Below, in pieces: positions 1 through 5,616 of a stretch of 5,616 bases of DNA. Position numbers and translations under genes: made by a program. The number at the start of each line of letters is the position of its first letter. Positions within the stretch are counted from its first letter, which is position 1. Origin of the DNA: AG1 sp035559775 (lineage in GTDB: Archaea > Thermoproteota > Thermoprotei_A > Sulfolobales > AG1); contig DATMAU010000058.1 in assembly GCA_035559775.1 (NCBI GenBank), positions 1 through 5,616 of the forward strand, given 5' to 3'. The notes beneath the pieces are model-generated. The model ran no database searches, was not told where the DNA came from, and saw only the letters and a program-made list of their open reading frames with translations.

Positions 1-20
1 ATTCCCAGCTCTACGAAGGC

Positions 21-28
21 ATATAAAG
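21..28 (-). promoter_or_regulatory. Possible TATA box facing out of the left edge
   Basis: On the minus strand this reads CTTTATAT, close to the crenarchaeal TATA consensus. Archaeal transcription usually starts about 26 bases downstream, which would be at or just beyond base 1. It could therefore serve a minus-strand gene starting outside the window. The rest of bases 1-110 shows no gene or clear structure on either strand. This is a lone AT-rich match, so confidence is low. Confidence 0.25.
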
Positions 29-110
29 ACCGATATCAAACCCTAACCTATAAGAACACACAGCACAAAACACGGTCTACAGCAATAACCCCACGCAATA
101 CAGATAACCA

Positions 111-141
111 TAAAAAACCAAACAAACAAAACAAATAAAAA
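111..141 (-). terminator. T-rich terminator downstream of the transporter gene
   Basis: On the minus strand this segment is almost all T, broken by a few G and A: a run of five T, then TTTT and TTT blocks, then six T. It begins about 44 bases after the stop codon of the transporter gene. Archaeal RNA polymerase terminates at such T tracts without needing a stem-loop, and I see no strong hairpin before it. Its position at the end of the transporter unit supports the call. Confidence 0.6.
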
Positions 142-184
142 GAGACAATAGAGGGATATATAGCGAACTTTTGCGAACAGATCC

Positions 185-1372
185 TCATAGTCTTTGGGAG
201 GCTACAGGCTTGACCCTAAGTTTGGTCTCGGGAGCTCCGAGGACGGATAAAGATCCGATCACCCATACTAAACCGAAGATCGCTAGAGACGTCTCGAAAG
301 ACCCGGTGGCTGTTGGTACGAGAGGCCCTATAATCATGCCAACCCTCGCTAGAGATCCGGAAGAACCTGTCCCCGTAGCCCTGTATGGTGCTTTGAAGAG
401 CTCTGGTGTGTATGCGTATATAACACCCCAGGCGCCTAGGTTGAAGAAGTTGAGGAGAGATCCCCATAGAAGTATATCAATGTGCGAGGTTGAGATGGCT
501 AAAAGGTATGCTGATACAGCCGATGCCACCATATATGCTATGAAAGTTGGTCTTCTTCCAAGCCTCTCAACCATATAGGCTGCGCTGAAATAGCCTGGGA
601 TCTGTGCTAAGGCCATGTAGAAGGTATACTCAAGAGAACGGATCACACCAAACCCCTTTGACACTAGTATCTGTGGAAGCCAGAGGAAAGCACCGTAGTA
701 GCCAAAAGCTATTGAGAACCAGGCTGTCCAGGATATTAGCGTGACTCTCCTACTCGTTGTTATTAGATCAGCTATCGCTACTCTAGACCTTGAAGCCCTC
801 TCTATAATAGGCTCTGGAATGCTCCTCCTAAGCACCACGATATATAGAGCGGTTAGTGATAATAATAGCATTGTATTGGTATACCCTATCCTTGGCATGA
901 GGAAAGCGGATATAGCTGCAGCAAGTATTGTCCCATAGGCCCAGAAGCTCTCGAGGAGAATCACATTCCTACCCCTCTCCTCAGGTCTTGAGAGTTCTGA
1001 AACCATGGTTGATGCTACCGGGAGTTCGCCGCCCAACCCGAGGCCCATGAAGAAACGCACAATAGCTAGATCCACATGGTCTCTTATAAAGCCCTGAAAC
1101 GCGGCGAGAACGCTATACATACCAAGGGTTATCATGAAGACCTTCTTCCTACCAATGATGTCTGCTAGATAGCCGAAGAGCGTTGCACCAATCAATAAGC
1201 CCAGGTTATTGGCTAGGATAACGATGCTCCTCTCCACACCACCCCAGCCAAGCTGGTTTCCTAAATATGCTAGTATGTATGAGAGCATGAGTATATCCAT
1301 CGCGTCGAACATCCATCCAAAACCGCTTACAAGTATAAGCCTTGCCCTCCCAATGCTCTGAATATCACTCAC
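185..1372 (-). CDS. Major facilitator superfamily transporter, NiaP/YceI-like
   Basis: This is a 395-residue, 12-helix transporter of the inner membrane. It closely resembles the Bacillus niacin transporter NiaP (YceI, about 400 residues) as I remember that sequence. Shared landmarks are the TM1 motif GFGWMFDAMD (17-26, acidic D23 and D26), motif A GYLADIIGRKK (67-77), GLGGELPVAST (112-122), LLESFWAYG (139-147), YYGAFLWLP (225-233), AQIPGYFSAA (256-265) followed by a second motif-A-like ERLGRR, FFNLGAWGVIYAYTPEL (309-325), and the C-terminal PETK. These relatives import small organic acids such as nicotinate, probably with protons, but the substrate here is inferred, not shown. I chose the GTG at 1372 because a TATA box lies 23-30 bases upstream, as expected for a leaderless mRNA; the ATG at 1381 is the alternative. 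The frame stays open to 1756, but those extra codons do not look like part of this family. The gene appears monocistronic. Confidence 0.9.
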   Translation of the reverse strand: MSDIQSIGRARLILVSGFGWMFDAMDILMLSYILAYLGNQLGWGGVERSIVILANNLGLLIGATLFGYLADIIGRKKVFMITLGMYSVLAAFQGFIRDHVDLAIVRFFMGLGLGGELPVASTMVSELSRPEERGRNVILLESFWAYGTILAAAISAFLMPRIGYTNTMLLLSLTALYIVVLRRSIPEPIIERASRSRVAIADLITTSRRVTLISWTAWFSIAFGYYGAFLWLPQILVSKGFGVIRSLEYTFYMALAQIPGYFSAAYMVERLGRRPTFIAYMVASAVSAYLLAISTSHIDILLWGSLLNFFNLGAWGVIYAYTPELFKAPYRATGTGSSGSLARVGMIIGPLVPTATGSFETSLAIFGLVWVIGSLSVLGAPETKLRVKPVASQRL

Positions 1373-1394
1373 CGAACACATGTTCGTAACAAGG

Positions 1395-1402
1395 CTTATA
1401 TC
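1395..1402 (-). promoter_or_regulatory. TATA box of the transporter gene
   Basis: The minus strand reads GATATAAG here. It lies 23-30 bases upstream of the GTG at 1372, the standard archaeal TATA-to-start distance, so transcription would begin at or very near that codon and give a leaderless mRNA. No Shine-Dalgarno sequence precedes the start. Further TATA-like stretches lie at about 1440-1500 on the same strand and could act as extra promoters. Confidence 0.5.
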
Positions 1403-1573
1403 TAGAAGCCATAGCCAGCTGTTTCTGATTTCATGATGGTTTATAAGAGCTAATATTAAATTCGTCTCTATGGGAACACTATATAAACTCTTATATTTAG
1501 GGGAATGCCTGCCCAACGATGAGGGTGGGGATAGAGACCCGAGTGGGCGGGTTAAAGGCAAAGAGAGCCAGGA

Positions 1574-1591
1574 TGTGGGGGTCTCCCCACA
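1574..1591. repeat. Perfect 7-bp GC hairpin with 4-base loop
   Basis: TGTGGGG and CCCCACA flank the loop GTCT. The core TGTGGG/CCCACA also occurs in the hairpin at 4986-5003. The function is unknown. It lies about 200 bases upstream of the transporter start, outside any credible gene. Confidence 0.5.
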
Positions 1592-1804
1592 GCAATGAAC
1601 CAGCAAAGCCATGAAGAGGGAGCTGTGAGTAGAGATCACACCGAACAAATGAAGACCAAGAATAAAGACCCCAATGAAAGGAGCCCTAGAGCCAGAAACC
1701 CAAGGAAAGAGCAGTTGGTACCAAAAACACCGACCGCAATGAAACCCGAACCCCATAGCAATGCCACGAAACTATTCTTAATAAGCCCTCAAGGAGATCT
1801 TTCG

Positions 1805-1817
1805 TTAAAAACAACCT
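1805..1817 (-). terminator. Possible short T-run terminator after the PUA gene
   Basis: About 15 bases past the PUA stop codon the minus strand reads GGTTGTTTTTAAC, with five consecutive T. It sits between two copies of the palindrome AGATCT (1795-1800 and 1818-1823). Short T-runs after a stop codon often terminate archaeal transcripts, but this one is weak. Confidence 0.3.
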
Positions 1818-1831
1818 AGATCTGGAGGTTT

Positions 1832-2335
1832 CTAGAGCCTCATAAGCACCTCTATAACGATATCCCAGATCTTATCGCCGACGTGATGTATATTTTTAAT
1901 AGCTTTCCCCCTCCTAACACTCATGATCTCTTGGGAGCTCATGAGAGCCCTCCCCACAGCTATGAAAGCCCTCTTCTGAGGCTCCCTAACCCCCACGAGA
2001 TCTCCTTGCTTAAACTCCGAAGTCTCTATAATTCCCGGCGCCATTACATCTGCTCCATTCAATATCCTTGGAACAGCTCCTTGGTCTACGACTACATAGG
2101 GTACTGGGCATAGGTTCTTGTTGAGGAGATGTATCGCTGGTATTTTTTCCTTACCCTCGAGCTCTATTACTAGCGGCGTCTTGTCAGCTATATATATTTT
2201 AGCATTCTCGCCATAGACTATTATACCCTCCTCAGGCTCTTCTACAGAGCATTTGAAAACCTCTCTCGAGATCTTGACAAGCTCTCTGAGATCCTTTCTA
2301 GATATGTGGTGATAGTGATACTTCATAGGCATCAC
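1832..2335 (-). CDS. PUA-domain RNA-binding protein, MCT-1/Tma20-like
   Basis: This 167-residue cytoplasmic protein belongs to the archaeal PUA family related to eukaryotic MCT-1/Tma20 and to part of eIF2D. Residues 1-78 form the pre-PUA part. Residues 79-155 form the PUA domain, with VVVDQGAVPRILNGADVMAPGI (81-102, split as VVVDQGAVPR and ILNGADVMAPGI), a GD turn at 111-112, and the closing NIHHVGDKIW (148-157). The eukaryotic relatives bind the small ribosomal subunit and act in recycling and re-initiation. A similar role is plausible here, but the archaeal proteins are little characterised. Starts are available at GTG 2335, ATG 2332 and ATG 2326; the last gives MKYHYHHIS and may be the true one, as no Shine-Dalgarno decides. 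The gene begins 7 bases after the stop of the surface-protein gene, with no obvious TATA box of its own, so co-transcription is likely. Confidence 0.9.
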   Translation of the reverse strand: MMPMKYHYHHISRKDLRELVKISREVFKCSVEEPEEGIIVYGENAKIYIADKTPLVIELEGKEKIPAIHLLNKNLCPVPYVVVDQGAVPRILNGADVMAPGIIETSEFKQGDLVGVREPQKRAFIAVGRALMSSQEIMSVRRGKAIKNIHHVGDKIWDIVIEVLMRL

Positions 2336-2342
2336 ACGGCGC

Positions 2343-4715
2343 TCATGACTCTCTCTTAATCCTCGTGATAAGGAGGGTTGTTAGGATTAGCGCTACTACT
2401 TGTAGAACAACGATCATTGGTATATATATACCCTCGATCCTCGCTACCCTGTTCTCAAGCTCGGCTGATTTCAAGAGGCTCTCATCTATCCTAGCCCTCA
2501 CAACACCTAGATCTGTTACCACGGTAGCCACGTTATTCTGGATAGAAGATATCCTGCCAGCTATATCGCCTAGAGATGTTCTAATAACGGCTATATCCCC
2601 GGCTATGTTGACAACCCTAGCACCTAGATCATCTATCCTAGCCCTTATATCCCCGAGGCTTGTTGATATAACAGCTACGTCTCCCTCAAGCCTTGATATG
2701 GACGCATTTATACTTCTAAGATCTATCCCAAGCATCCCGATCGAAGTGTTTATCACAGCAATATTGTTCTCGATCGCCAGCAGCCTTGCATTAGCACTGC
2801 TAAGCATACCCATTATTGTCTGCAACTCCCTATTAGGTGTTATGAGCAGCTGATTCTCGGCAAACACATAACCGCTCGTAGGGTCAAACACAGAGATAGA
2901 GATGTTGCCAGCTGGTAGCGAGCCTATATCTATATATACTGTGAAGCTCCCATCCCTATCGCTCCACACCTCCTTAGCGAGGATCGTGGATCCTAGTGCT
3001 ATCCCCAACCTAGCCTCTCTAGGCATGTTGCTCCCATGTATAGTTATGGTGCCTGTATACCCTGCCTCAATACTAGGTGGAGAGATCTCTATAGATGGCG
3101 ACCTTCTCTCACCTATAAATGCTATATATATGTCCTGGTTTAGAGCAGCATTCCTATACGCTCCTGGCACTACTGTTAGTGAGCCTCTCCTACTATCTGT
3201 CCATACTATATATACATTATCGCTCGTCACAGCCATGCCGAAGTAGTCTCCTATGAAGAAGGATATACCGAGAAGCGGGTTGATCGTTATATCAGTAACC
3301 CTCATATTCTTAGCAAAAGTCCTCCCACCATCCCTAGAATATGTATAATATATATCATAACCAATACCGCTTGGATCAAGCCTCTTATCGCCCCAGGCTA
3401 TATGTATAGAGCCATCAGAACCCCTAACAGCTATCATTGGGAAGAACTGAGCCGCATAGCCAGCATCATCGTTAACCCTCACAGGCCTGCTCCAACTAGC
3501 CCCACCATCTCTAGAAACCACTAGAAATATATCGCTCATATCCAGACTCTCAGGACCCCCAGGACTATCCTCATAAACTATATAGATGCTCCCATCAGGA
3601 CCCACAGCCATGGCTGGTGTTGGTACTATCCATCTAAACCCATAGAGCCCCGAATATCCTGGGAACCACCAATGGGTCTCAGCAGCCAGAACCGGTTCTG
3701 AGAACGTAACCCCACCATCGATCGATTTAGCCACCCATATACCCTGAACAACTCTCGGCTCGCCAAAACCCCTCTCTGTCTTCATACCAAAGAAGCTTAC
3801 ATAGAGAGTCCCATTCCGATCCACGACGGGGTATGACCACTGGACAATCGTGTCAGGATATCTCCCCTCCCAGCTAACTCTGAACGGACCCTCAAAGGTC
3901 CTCCCACCATCCCTGGATCTTATGAGCTTTATGCTTAGATTAACCTCATAATACCCCTTAAACTCGGTATAGGTTATATATATATTATCCCTCAGAGGGC
4001 TAGTAGGATCCGGCCCCACAGCTATCCAGGGCTTATCATAGAAAGCCCCGAAAGAGTAGTTGAGGGCCCTCACAAAGCCCCAATTAGCACCACCATCCCT
4101 AGATATAGCCAGGGTTATCTCGGAAAAAGCCCCTACAGAGAGGTAGGATAGATAGAGCGTCCCATCCCTTCCAAATGCGAGCGAAGGATCGCTTAAAGTA
4201 TCGCCATAAGTGGCAACCATTCTTGAGGGCCCGTTCCATGTTTTACCACCATCGAAAGATCTATATACAGCGATCCCCACCAAATAGGAGGGATCGCCAT
4301 AGTCATGGGCAGCGACAACGATATTTCTAGTATTTATAGGGTTCACAGCGATCGACGGCTCGTTCTCGAATGGATAGTAGTGGGGAGAGTCACGTGTAAC
4401 CCTTATATTTGATCCAAAGATGCTCTCTTCGCCAAACCTACCTCTAGGGCTTTGGAGCATTGGAAGGGTCTGTTGCAACTGACTCTGACCTAAACCACTC
4501 TCTACGGTCTCCTTGGCGCTCTCTGGCCTAAACTTAATAGATCCCCACGTATCCCTTAGATAGATAGCTCCTGAGACAAGCCATCTAACCTTGGCTGGTA
4601 TAGCTGTATCTTCAAAACTTCTATCATTACCAACCTCCATGGTCTGAACAACTGTTGGCATTATACCTACGGCTAGCATTGTTAGCAACACTAAACTTAG
4701 AGATGATCTCTGCAC
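2343..4715 (-). CDS. Membrane-anchored surface protein: Asp-box beta-propeller on a coiled-coil stalk
   Basis: A 790-residue protein predicted to be exported and held at the cell surface. Residues 1-26 are a signal peptide (basic MQR, then a hydrophobic core). Residues 110-535 hold seven repeats of the pattern P-x-hAV-x-x-DG-x-hYh-x-h. Six of them carry an Asp box (SxDGGxxW/F) at 153-160, 205-212, 267-274, 331-338, 401-408 and 460-467; the seventh lacks it. This is the layout of a sialidase/BNR-type propeller. Residues 541-626 look like an Ig-like beta domain. Residues 629-762 are a heptad-repeat coiled coil, 764-783 a transmembrane helix, and RIKRES the cytoplasmic tail. I see no FRIP motif, so sialidase activity is not supported; glycan or protein binding, or another hydrolase activity, is possible. 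The start is GTG at 4715, with GAGG about 10 bases upstream. The PUA gene follows 7 bases downstream. Confidence 0.88.
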   Translation of the reverse strand: MQRSSLSLVLLTMLAVGIMPTVVQTMEVGNDRSFEDTAIPAKVRWLVSGAIYLRDTWGSIKFRPESAKETVESGLGQSQLQQTLPMLQSPRGRFGEESIFGSNIRVTRDSPHYYPFENEPSIAVNPINTRNIVVAAHDYGDPSYLVGIAVYRSFDGGKTWNGPSRMVATYGDTLSDPSLAFGRDGTLYLSYLSVGAFSEITLAISRDGGANWGFVRALNYSFGAFYDKPWIAVGPDPTSPLRDNIYITYTEFKGYYEVNLSIKLIRSRDGGRTFEGPFRVSWEGRYPDTIVQWSYPVVDRNGTLYVSFFGMKTERGFGEPRVVQGIWVAKSIDGGVTFSEPVLAAETHWWFPGYSGLYGFRWIVPTPAMAVGPDGSIYIVYEDSPGGPESLDMSDIFLVVSRDGGASWSRPVRVNDDAGYAAQFFPMIAVRGSDGSIHIAWGDKRLDPSGIGYDIYYTYSRDGGRTFAKNMRVTDITINPLLGISFFIGDYFGMAVTSDNVYIVWTDSRRGSLTVVPGAYRNAALNQDIYIAFIGERRSPSIEISPPSIEAGYTGTITIHGSNMPREARLGIALGSTILAKEVWSDRDGSFTVYIDIGSLPAGNISISVFDPTSGYVFAENQLLITPNRELQTIMGMLSSANARLLAIENNIAVINTSIGMLGIDLRSINASISRLEGDVAVISTSLGDIRARIDDLGARVVNIAGDIAVIRTSLGDIAGRISSIQNNVATVVTDLGVVRARIDESLLKSAELENRVARIEGIYIPMIVVLQVVALILTTLLITRIKRES
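2472..2765 (-). repeat. Tandem coiled-coil repeat units inside the surface-protein gene
   Basis: Residues 651-748 form related units starting at N651, D679, D707 and N728, which gives periods of 28, 28 and 21 residues, all multiples of seven. Each unit opens with a pattern like (D/N)hAVIxTSLG, for example DVAVISTSLGDI and DIAVIRTSLGDI, and continues with spaced Ile, Leu and Val. This is a left-over of tandem duplication of heptads and supports an elongated stalk, probably oligomeric, above the membrane anchor. Confidence 0.7.
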
Positions 4716-4750
4716 ATGTGTCGCCTCTCAATGATATAATGTTAGGACAG

Positions 4751-4758
4751 TAATAAAG
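4751..4758 (-). promoter_or_regulatory. Candidate TATA box of the surface-protein gene
   Basis: The minus strand reads CTTTATTA, 36-43 bases before the GTG at 4715. Transcription would start near 4728, leaving a leader of about 13 bases that contains GAGAGG (4724-4729) as a weak Shine-Dalgarno. A stronger-looking alternative, TTTATATT at 4781-4788, would give a leader of about 45 bases. The AT-rich run from 4731 to 4790 is clearly the promoter area; which box is used is unsure. Confidence 0.4.
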
Positions 4759-4827
4759 TATTCTTAAGAAGAATATAATAAATATAAAGCAGGATGTAAA
4801 AATAGCCCCTTTGCCACCGCCGTTTGT

Positions 4828-4872
4828 CCCTGGATGTTCATTCCACTCATTTTATTCATGGTATATCCAGGG
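4828..4872. repeat. Inverted repeat with 8-bp arms and 29-base spacer
   Basis: CCCTGGAT at 4828-4835 and ATCCAGGG at 4865-4872 are perfectly complementary. The spacer is AT-rich. It may be the widened terminal hairpin of an old insertion sequence, or a structure upstream of the surface-protein promoter. Confidence 0.5.
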
Positions 4873-4985
4873 GCTTCAACCTCGCCCACAGGGATCTAGG
4901 GATCCCTATGGGTTCATGGGCAGCTGCCGAGCTGAACGGCATGGGGCTCCCATCTAGGATTAGCTCCCATCGCCGCCCGAGACCT

Positions 4986-5003
4986 GTGTGGGGAGGCCCA
5001 CAC
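4986..5003. repeat. Perfect 7-bp GC hairpin with GAGG loop
   Basis: GTGTGGG and CCCACAC flank GAGG. The stem shares the core TGTGGG/CCCACA with the hairpin at 1574-1591 in the other gene-poor spacer. The role is unknown; it lies inside the possible IS relic. Confidence 0.5.
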
Positions 5004-5366
5004 CGAGGGCAATACCTTTCAAGGCTTATAGATACCCAGGCGTTGGTGGGAAAGTAGCCTCCAGGCATGCTCCAATACACATGAAAATTTCCAAAGCCTA
5101 TCAATCCTCACTATGCATATCAAAAAGAAAACAGCCCCGTAGTTTCCCCCATGTCTCTATCATTTCTATCCCTCAGGGCTCTGCCTAACCTGCACATGGT
5201 GGAGGATCCTGTGGCTTGTCGGTGTTGCTAAATCGGTGGAATAGGGCTCCCCGTCCAGGTCTAAGAGATCATCCCGGGTAGCCTGGGGCGTCTCCAATGC
5301 CACCCAGGGCTTTATAACTATGAGAGCTATAGAGATATAGTCCTATAGGCCTTTCTCTACGCATCA

Positions 5367-5616
5367 TTAGGCACTACTAACAATCTCTGGACACCCCTTT
5401 TTATCCCGCCTAGTCAGATACAGGATCACTGTGTCGTCTTTGTTGTCTGCCGCGAAGATAGACACGCCCTCTCTGATCAGCGCTTTAACTACTTTGTCGA
5501 GAATGCTTTGATCGCTAACCTTGATAATCAGACTCACCATATTCCTAGAGCACAGCTCCCTTGCAATATTCTTTGCCTCAAGCTCTGGGCTTCTACCAAT
5601 TCTAAGGGCTTCTATG
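5367..5616 (-). CDS. C-terminal part of an unrecognised protein (cut by the window edge)
   Basis: The minus-strand frame is open from the right edge to a TAA at 5369-5367, giving 82 residues of the C terminus. The start is outside the window; an internal ATG would give only 57 residues, and the codons before it read just as naturally. It begins IEALRIGRSPELEAKNIARE and ends CPEIVSSA. The predicted pattern is a helix, a strand (VSLIIKV), a helix (SDQSILDKVVKALIREG) and two strands (VSIFAA and DTVILYLTRR), an alpha/beta fold without signal peptide or membrane segment. Its mix of charged residues and regular hydrophobic spacing argues for a real cytoplasmic protein. I do not recognise the family. 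Its codon use resembles the neighbouring genes. Confidence 0.7.
   Translation of the reverse strand, partial: IEALRIGRSPELEAKNIARELCSRNMVSLIIKVSDQSILDKVVKALIREGVSIFAADNKDDTVILYLTRRDKKGCPEIVSSA

Larger units (their letters stand above)
1373..1831. other. Spacer of 460 bases without a convincing gene
   Basis: This lies between the PUA gene and the transporter gene. Bases 1403-1500 are AT-rich with several TATA-like stretches. Bases 1500-1630 are GC-rich and hold a perfect hairpin. On the minus strand, 1767-1636 encodes a 43-residue hydrophobic peptide from a GTG start, rich in Leu, Gly and Phe, with no Shine-Dalgarno and no TATA box at the expected distance. A second minus-strand frame, from 1756, also reads as hydrophobic. 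This could be a decayed membrane-protein gene or simply composition. I do not call a gene here. Confidence 0.5.
4828..5104 (-). mobile_element. Possible decayed end of an IS200/IS605-type element
   Basis: On the minus strand the segment ends with GTTGAAGCCCCTGGAT, which resembles the right ends of many archaeal IS200/IS605 (tnpB-type) elements as I know them: a GAAGCCCC motif leading into a subterminal hairpin. A matching ATCCAGGG lies at 4828-4835, so the pair CCCTGGAT/ATCCAGGG is present, but with 29 bases between its arms instead of a tight loop. Just before it, broken frames read ProMetAsnPro-stop and contain one CPRCG, features reminiscent of the tnpB tail. There is no RuvC-like motif, no second zinc-binding CxxC and no tnpA. 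This is a resemblance only; it may be unrelated DNA. Confidence 0.25.
4791..5366. other. Intergenic stretch without an intact gene
   Basis: GC-rich intergenic DNA between the right-edge gene and the promoter of the surface-protein gene. All frames on both strands are short and broken by stops. The longest is an 82-codon minus-strand frame (5104-4856) containing YCPRCG, which matches no family I recognise as a whole. There are two inverted repeats (4828-4872 and 4986-5003). Bases 5327-5340 form a small hairpin, CTATA-GAGA-TATAG, about 30 bases past the stop codon of the right-edge gene. No tRNA or rRNA signature is visible. The left half may be an IS relic, described separately. Confidence 0.6.

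Noticed and set aside
171..578. Plus-strand open frame of 135 codons
   Set aside because: It is antisense to the C-terminal half of the transporter, has low-complexity Pro/Arg/Asp content and no family resemblance.
1373..1756. N-terminal extension of the transporter frame by 128 codons
   Set aside because: The extension does not resemble an MFS N terminus, runs across the spacer hairpin and AT-rich promoter area, and the family normally begins about 15-20 residues before the FDAMD motif.
2365..2853. Plus-strand open frame of 162 codons
   Set aside because: It is antisense to the coiled-coil region; its regular Ile/Leu/Ser content is the mirror of the repeats. No promoter or start signal is seen.
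3326..4270. Recurrent CCACCATC motifs on the plus strand, at first sight a spaced DNA repeat
   Set aside because: They are the antisense of the DGG codons of the Asp boxes and are explained by the protein repeats; the spacing is irregular and unlike a CRISPR array.
4733..4740. ATTATATC on the minus strand as the TATA box for the surface gene
   Set aside because: It lies only 18-25 bases before the GTG, so transcription would start inside the gene. Boxes further upstream fit better.
4856..5104. Minus-strand 82-codon frame containing YCPRCG as an intact zinc-finger gene
   Set aside because: It has one CxxC only, no start signals and no family resemblance along its length. It is mentioned only as part of a possible IS relic.

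Overview
The window looks like chromosomal DNA from a hyperthermophilic crenarchaeon, of Desulfurococcales or Acidilobales type; this is an inference. It rests on arginine codons that are mostly AGA/AGG, very frequent ATA isoleucine codons, TATA-box-like promoters with little or no Shine-Dalgarno signal, GTG starts, a T-rich archaeal-style terminator, and an archaeal/eukaryotic-type PUA protein. I cannot name the species. All credible genes are on the minus strand.

Layout in the direction of transcription (right to left):
(1) 5616-5367: the C-terminal part of an unrecognised protein, entering from outside the window.
(2) About 5366-4716: a stretch of 650 bases with no intact gene. It holds a GC-rich hairpin and what may be the decayed end of an IS200/IS605-type element, followed by AT-rich candidate promoters.
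(3) 4715-2343: a 790-residue secreted protein. It has a signal peptide, a beta-propeller with six Asp-box (BNR) motifs, an Ig-like domain, a heptad-repeat coiled-coil stalk and a C-terminal membrane anchor.
(4) 2335-1832: a PUA-domain RNA-binding protein of the MCT-1/Tma20 family, only 7 bases downstream.
(5) 1831-1373: a gene-poor spacer with a second GC hairpin and the promoter of the next gene.
(6) 1372-185: a 395-residue major facilitator transporter closely resembling the bacterial niacin transporter NiaP (YceI). It probably starts at a GTG on a leaderless transcript.
(7) 141-111: a T-rich terminator, then a possible promoter facing out of the left edge.

The surface protein and the PUA protein may share a transcript because they are so close, but their functions (cell surface and translation) have no obvious link. 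The transporter appears to be a separate unit with its own promoter and terminator. The most distinctive item is the propeller-on-a-stalk surface protein. I see no CRISPR array, tRNA, rRNA or intact transposase, and no clearly new multi-gene system.
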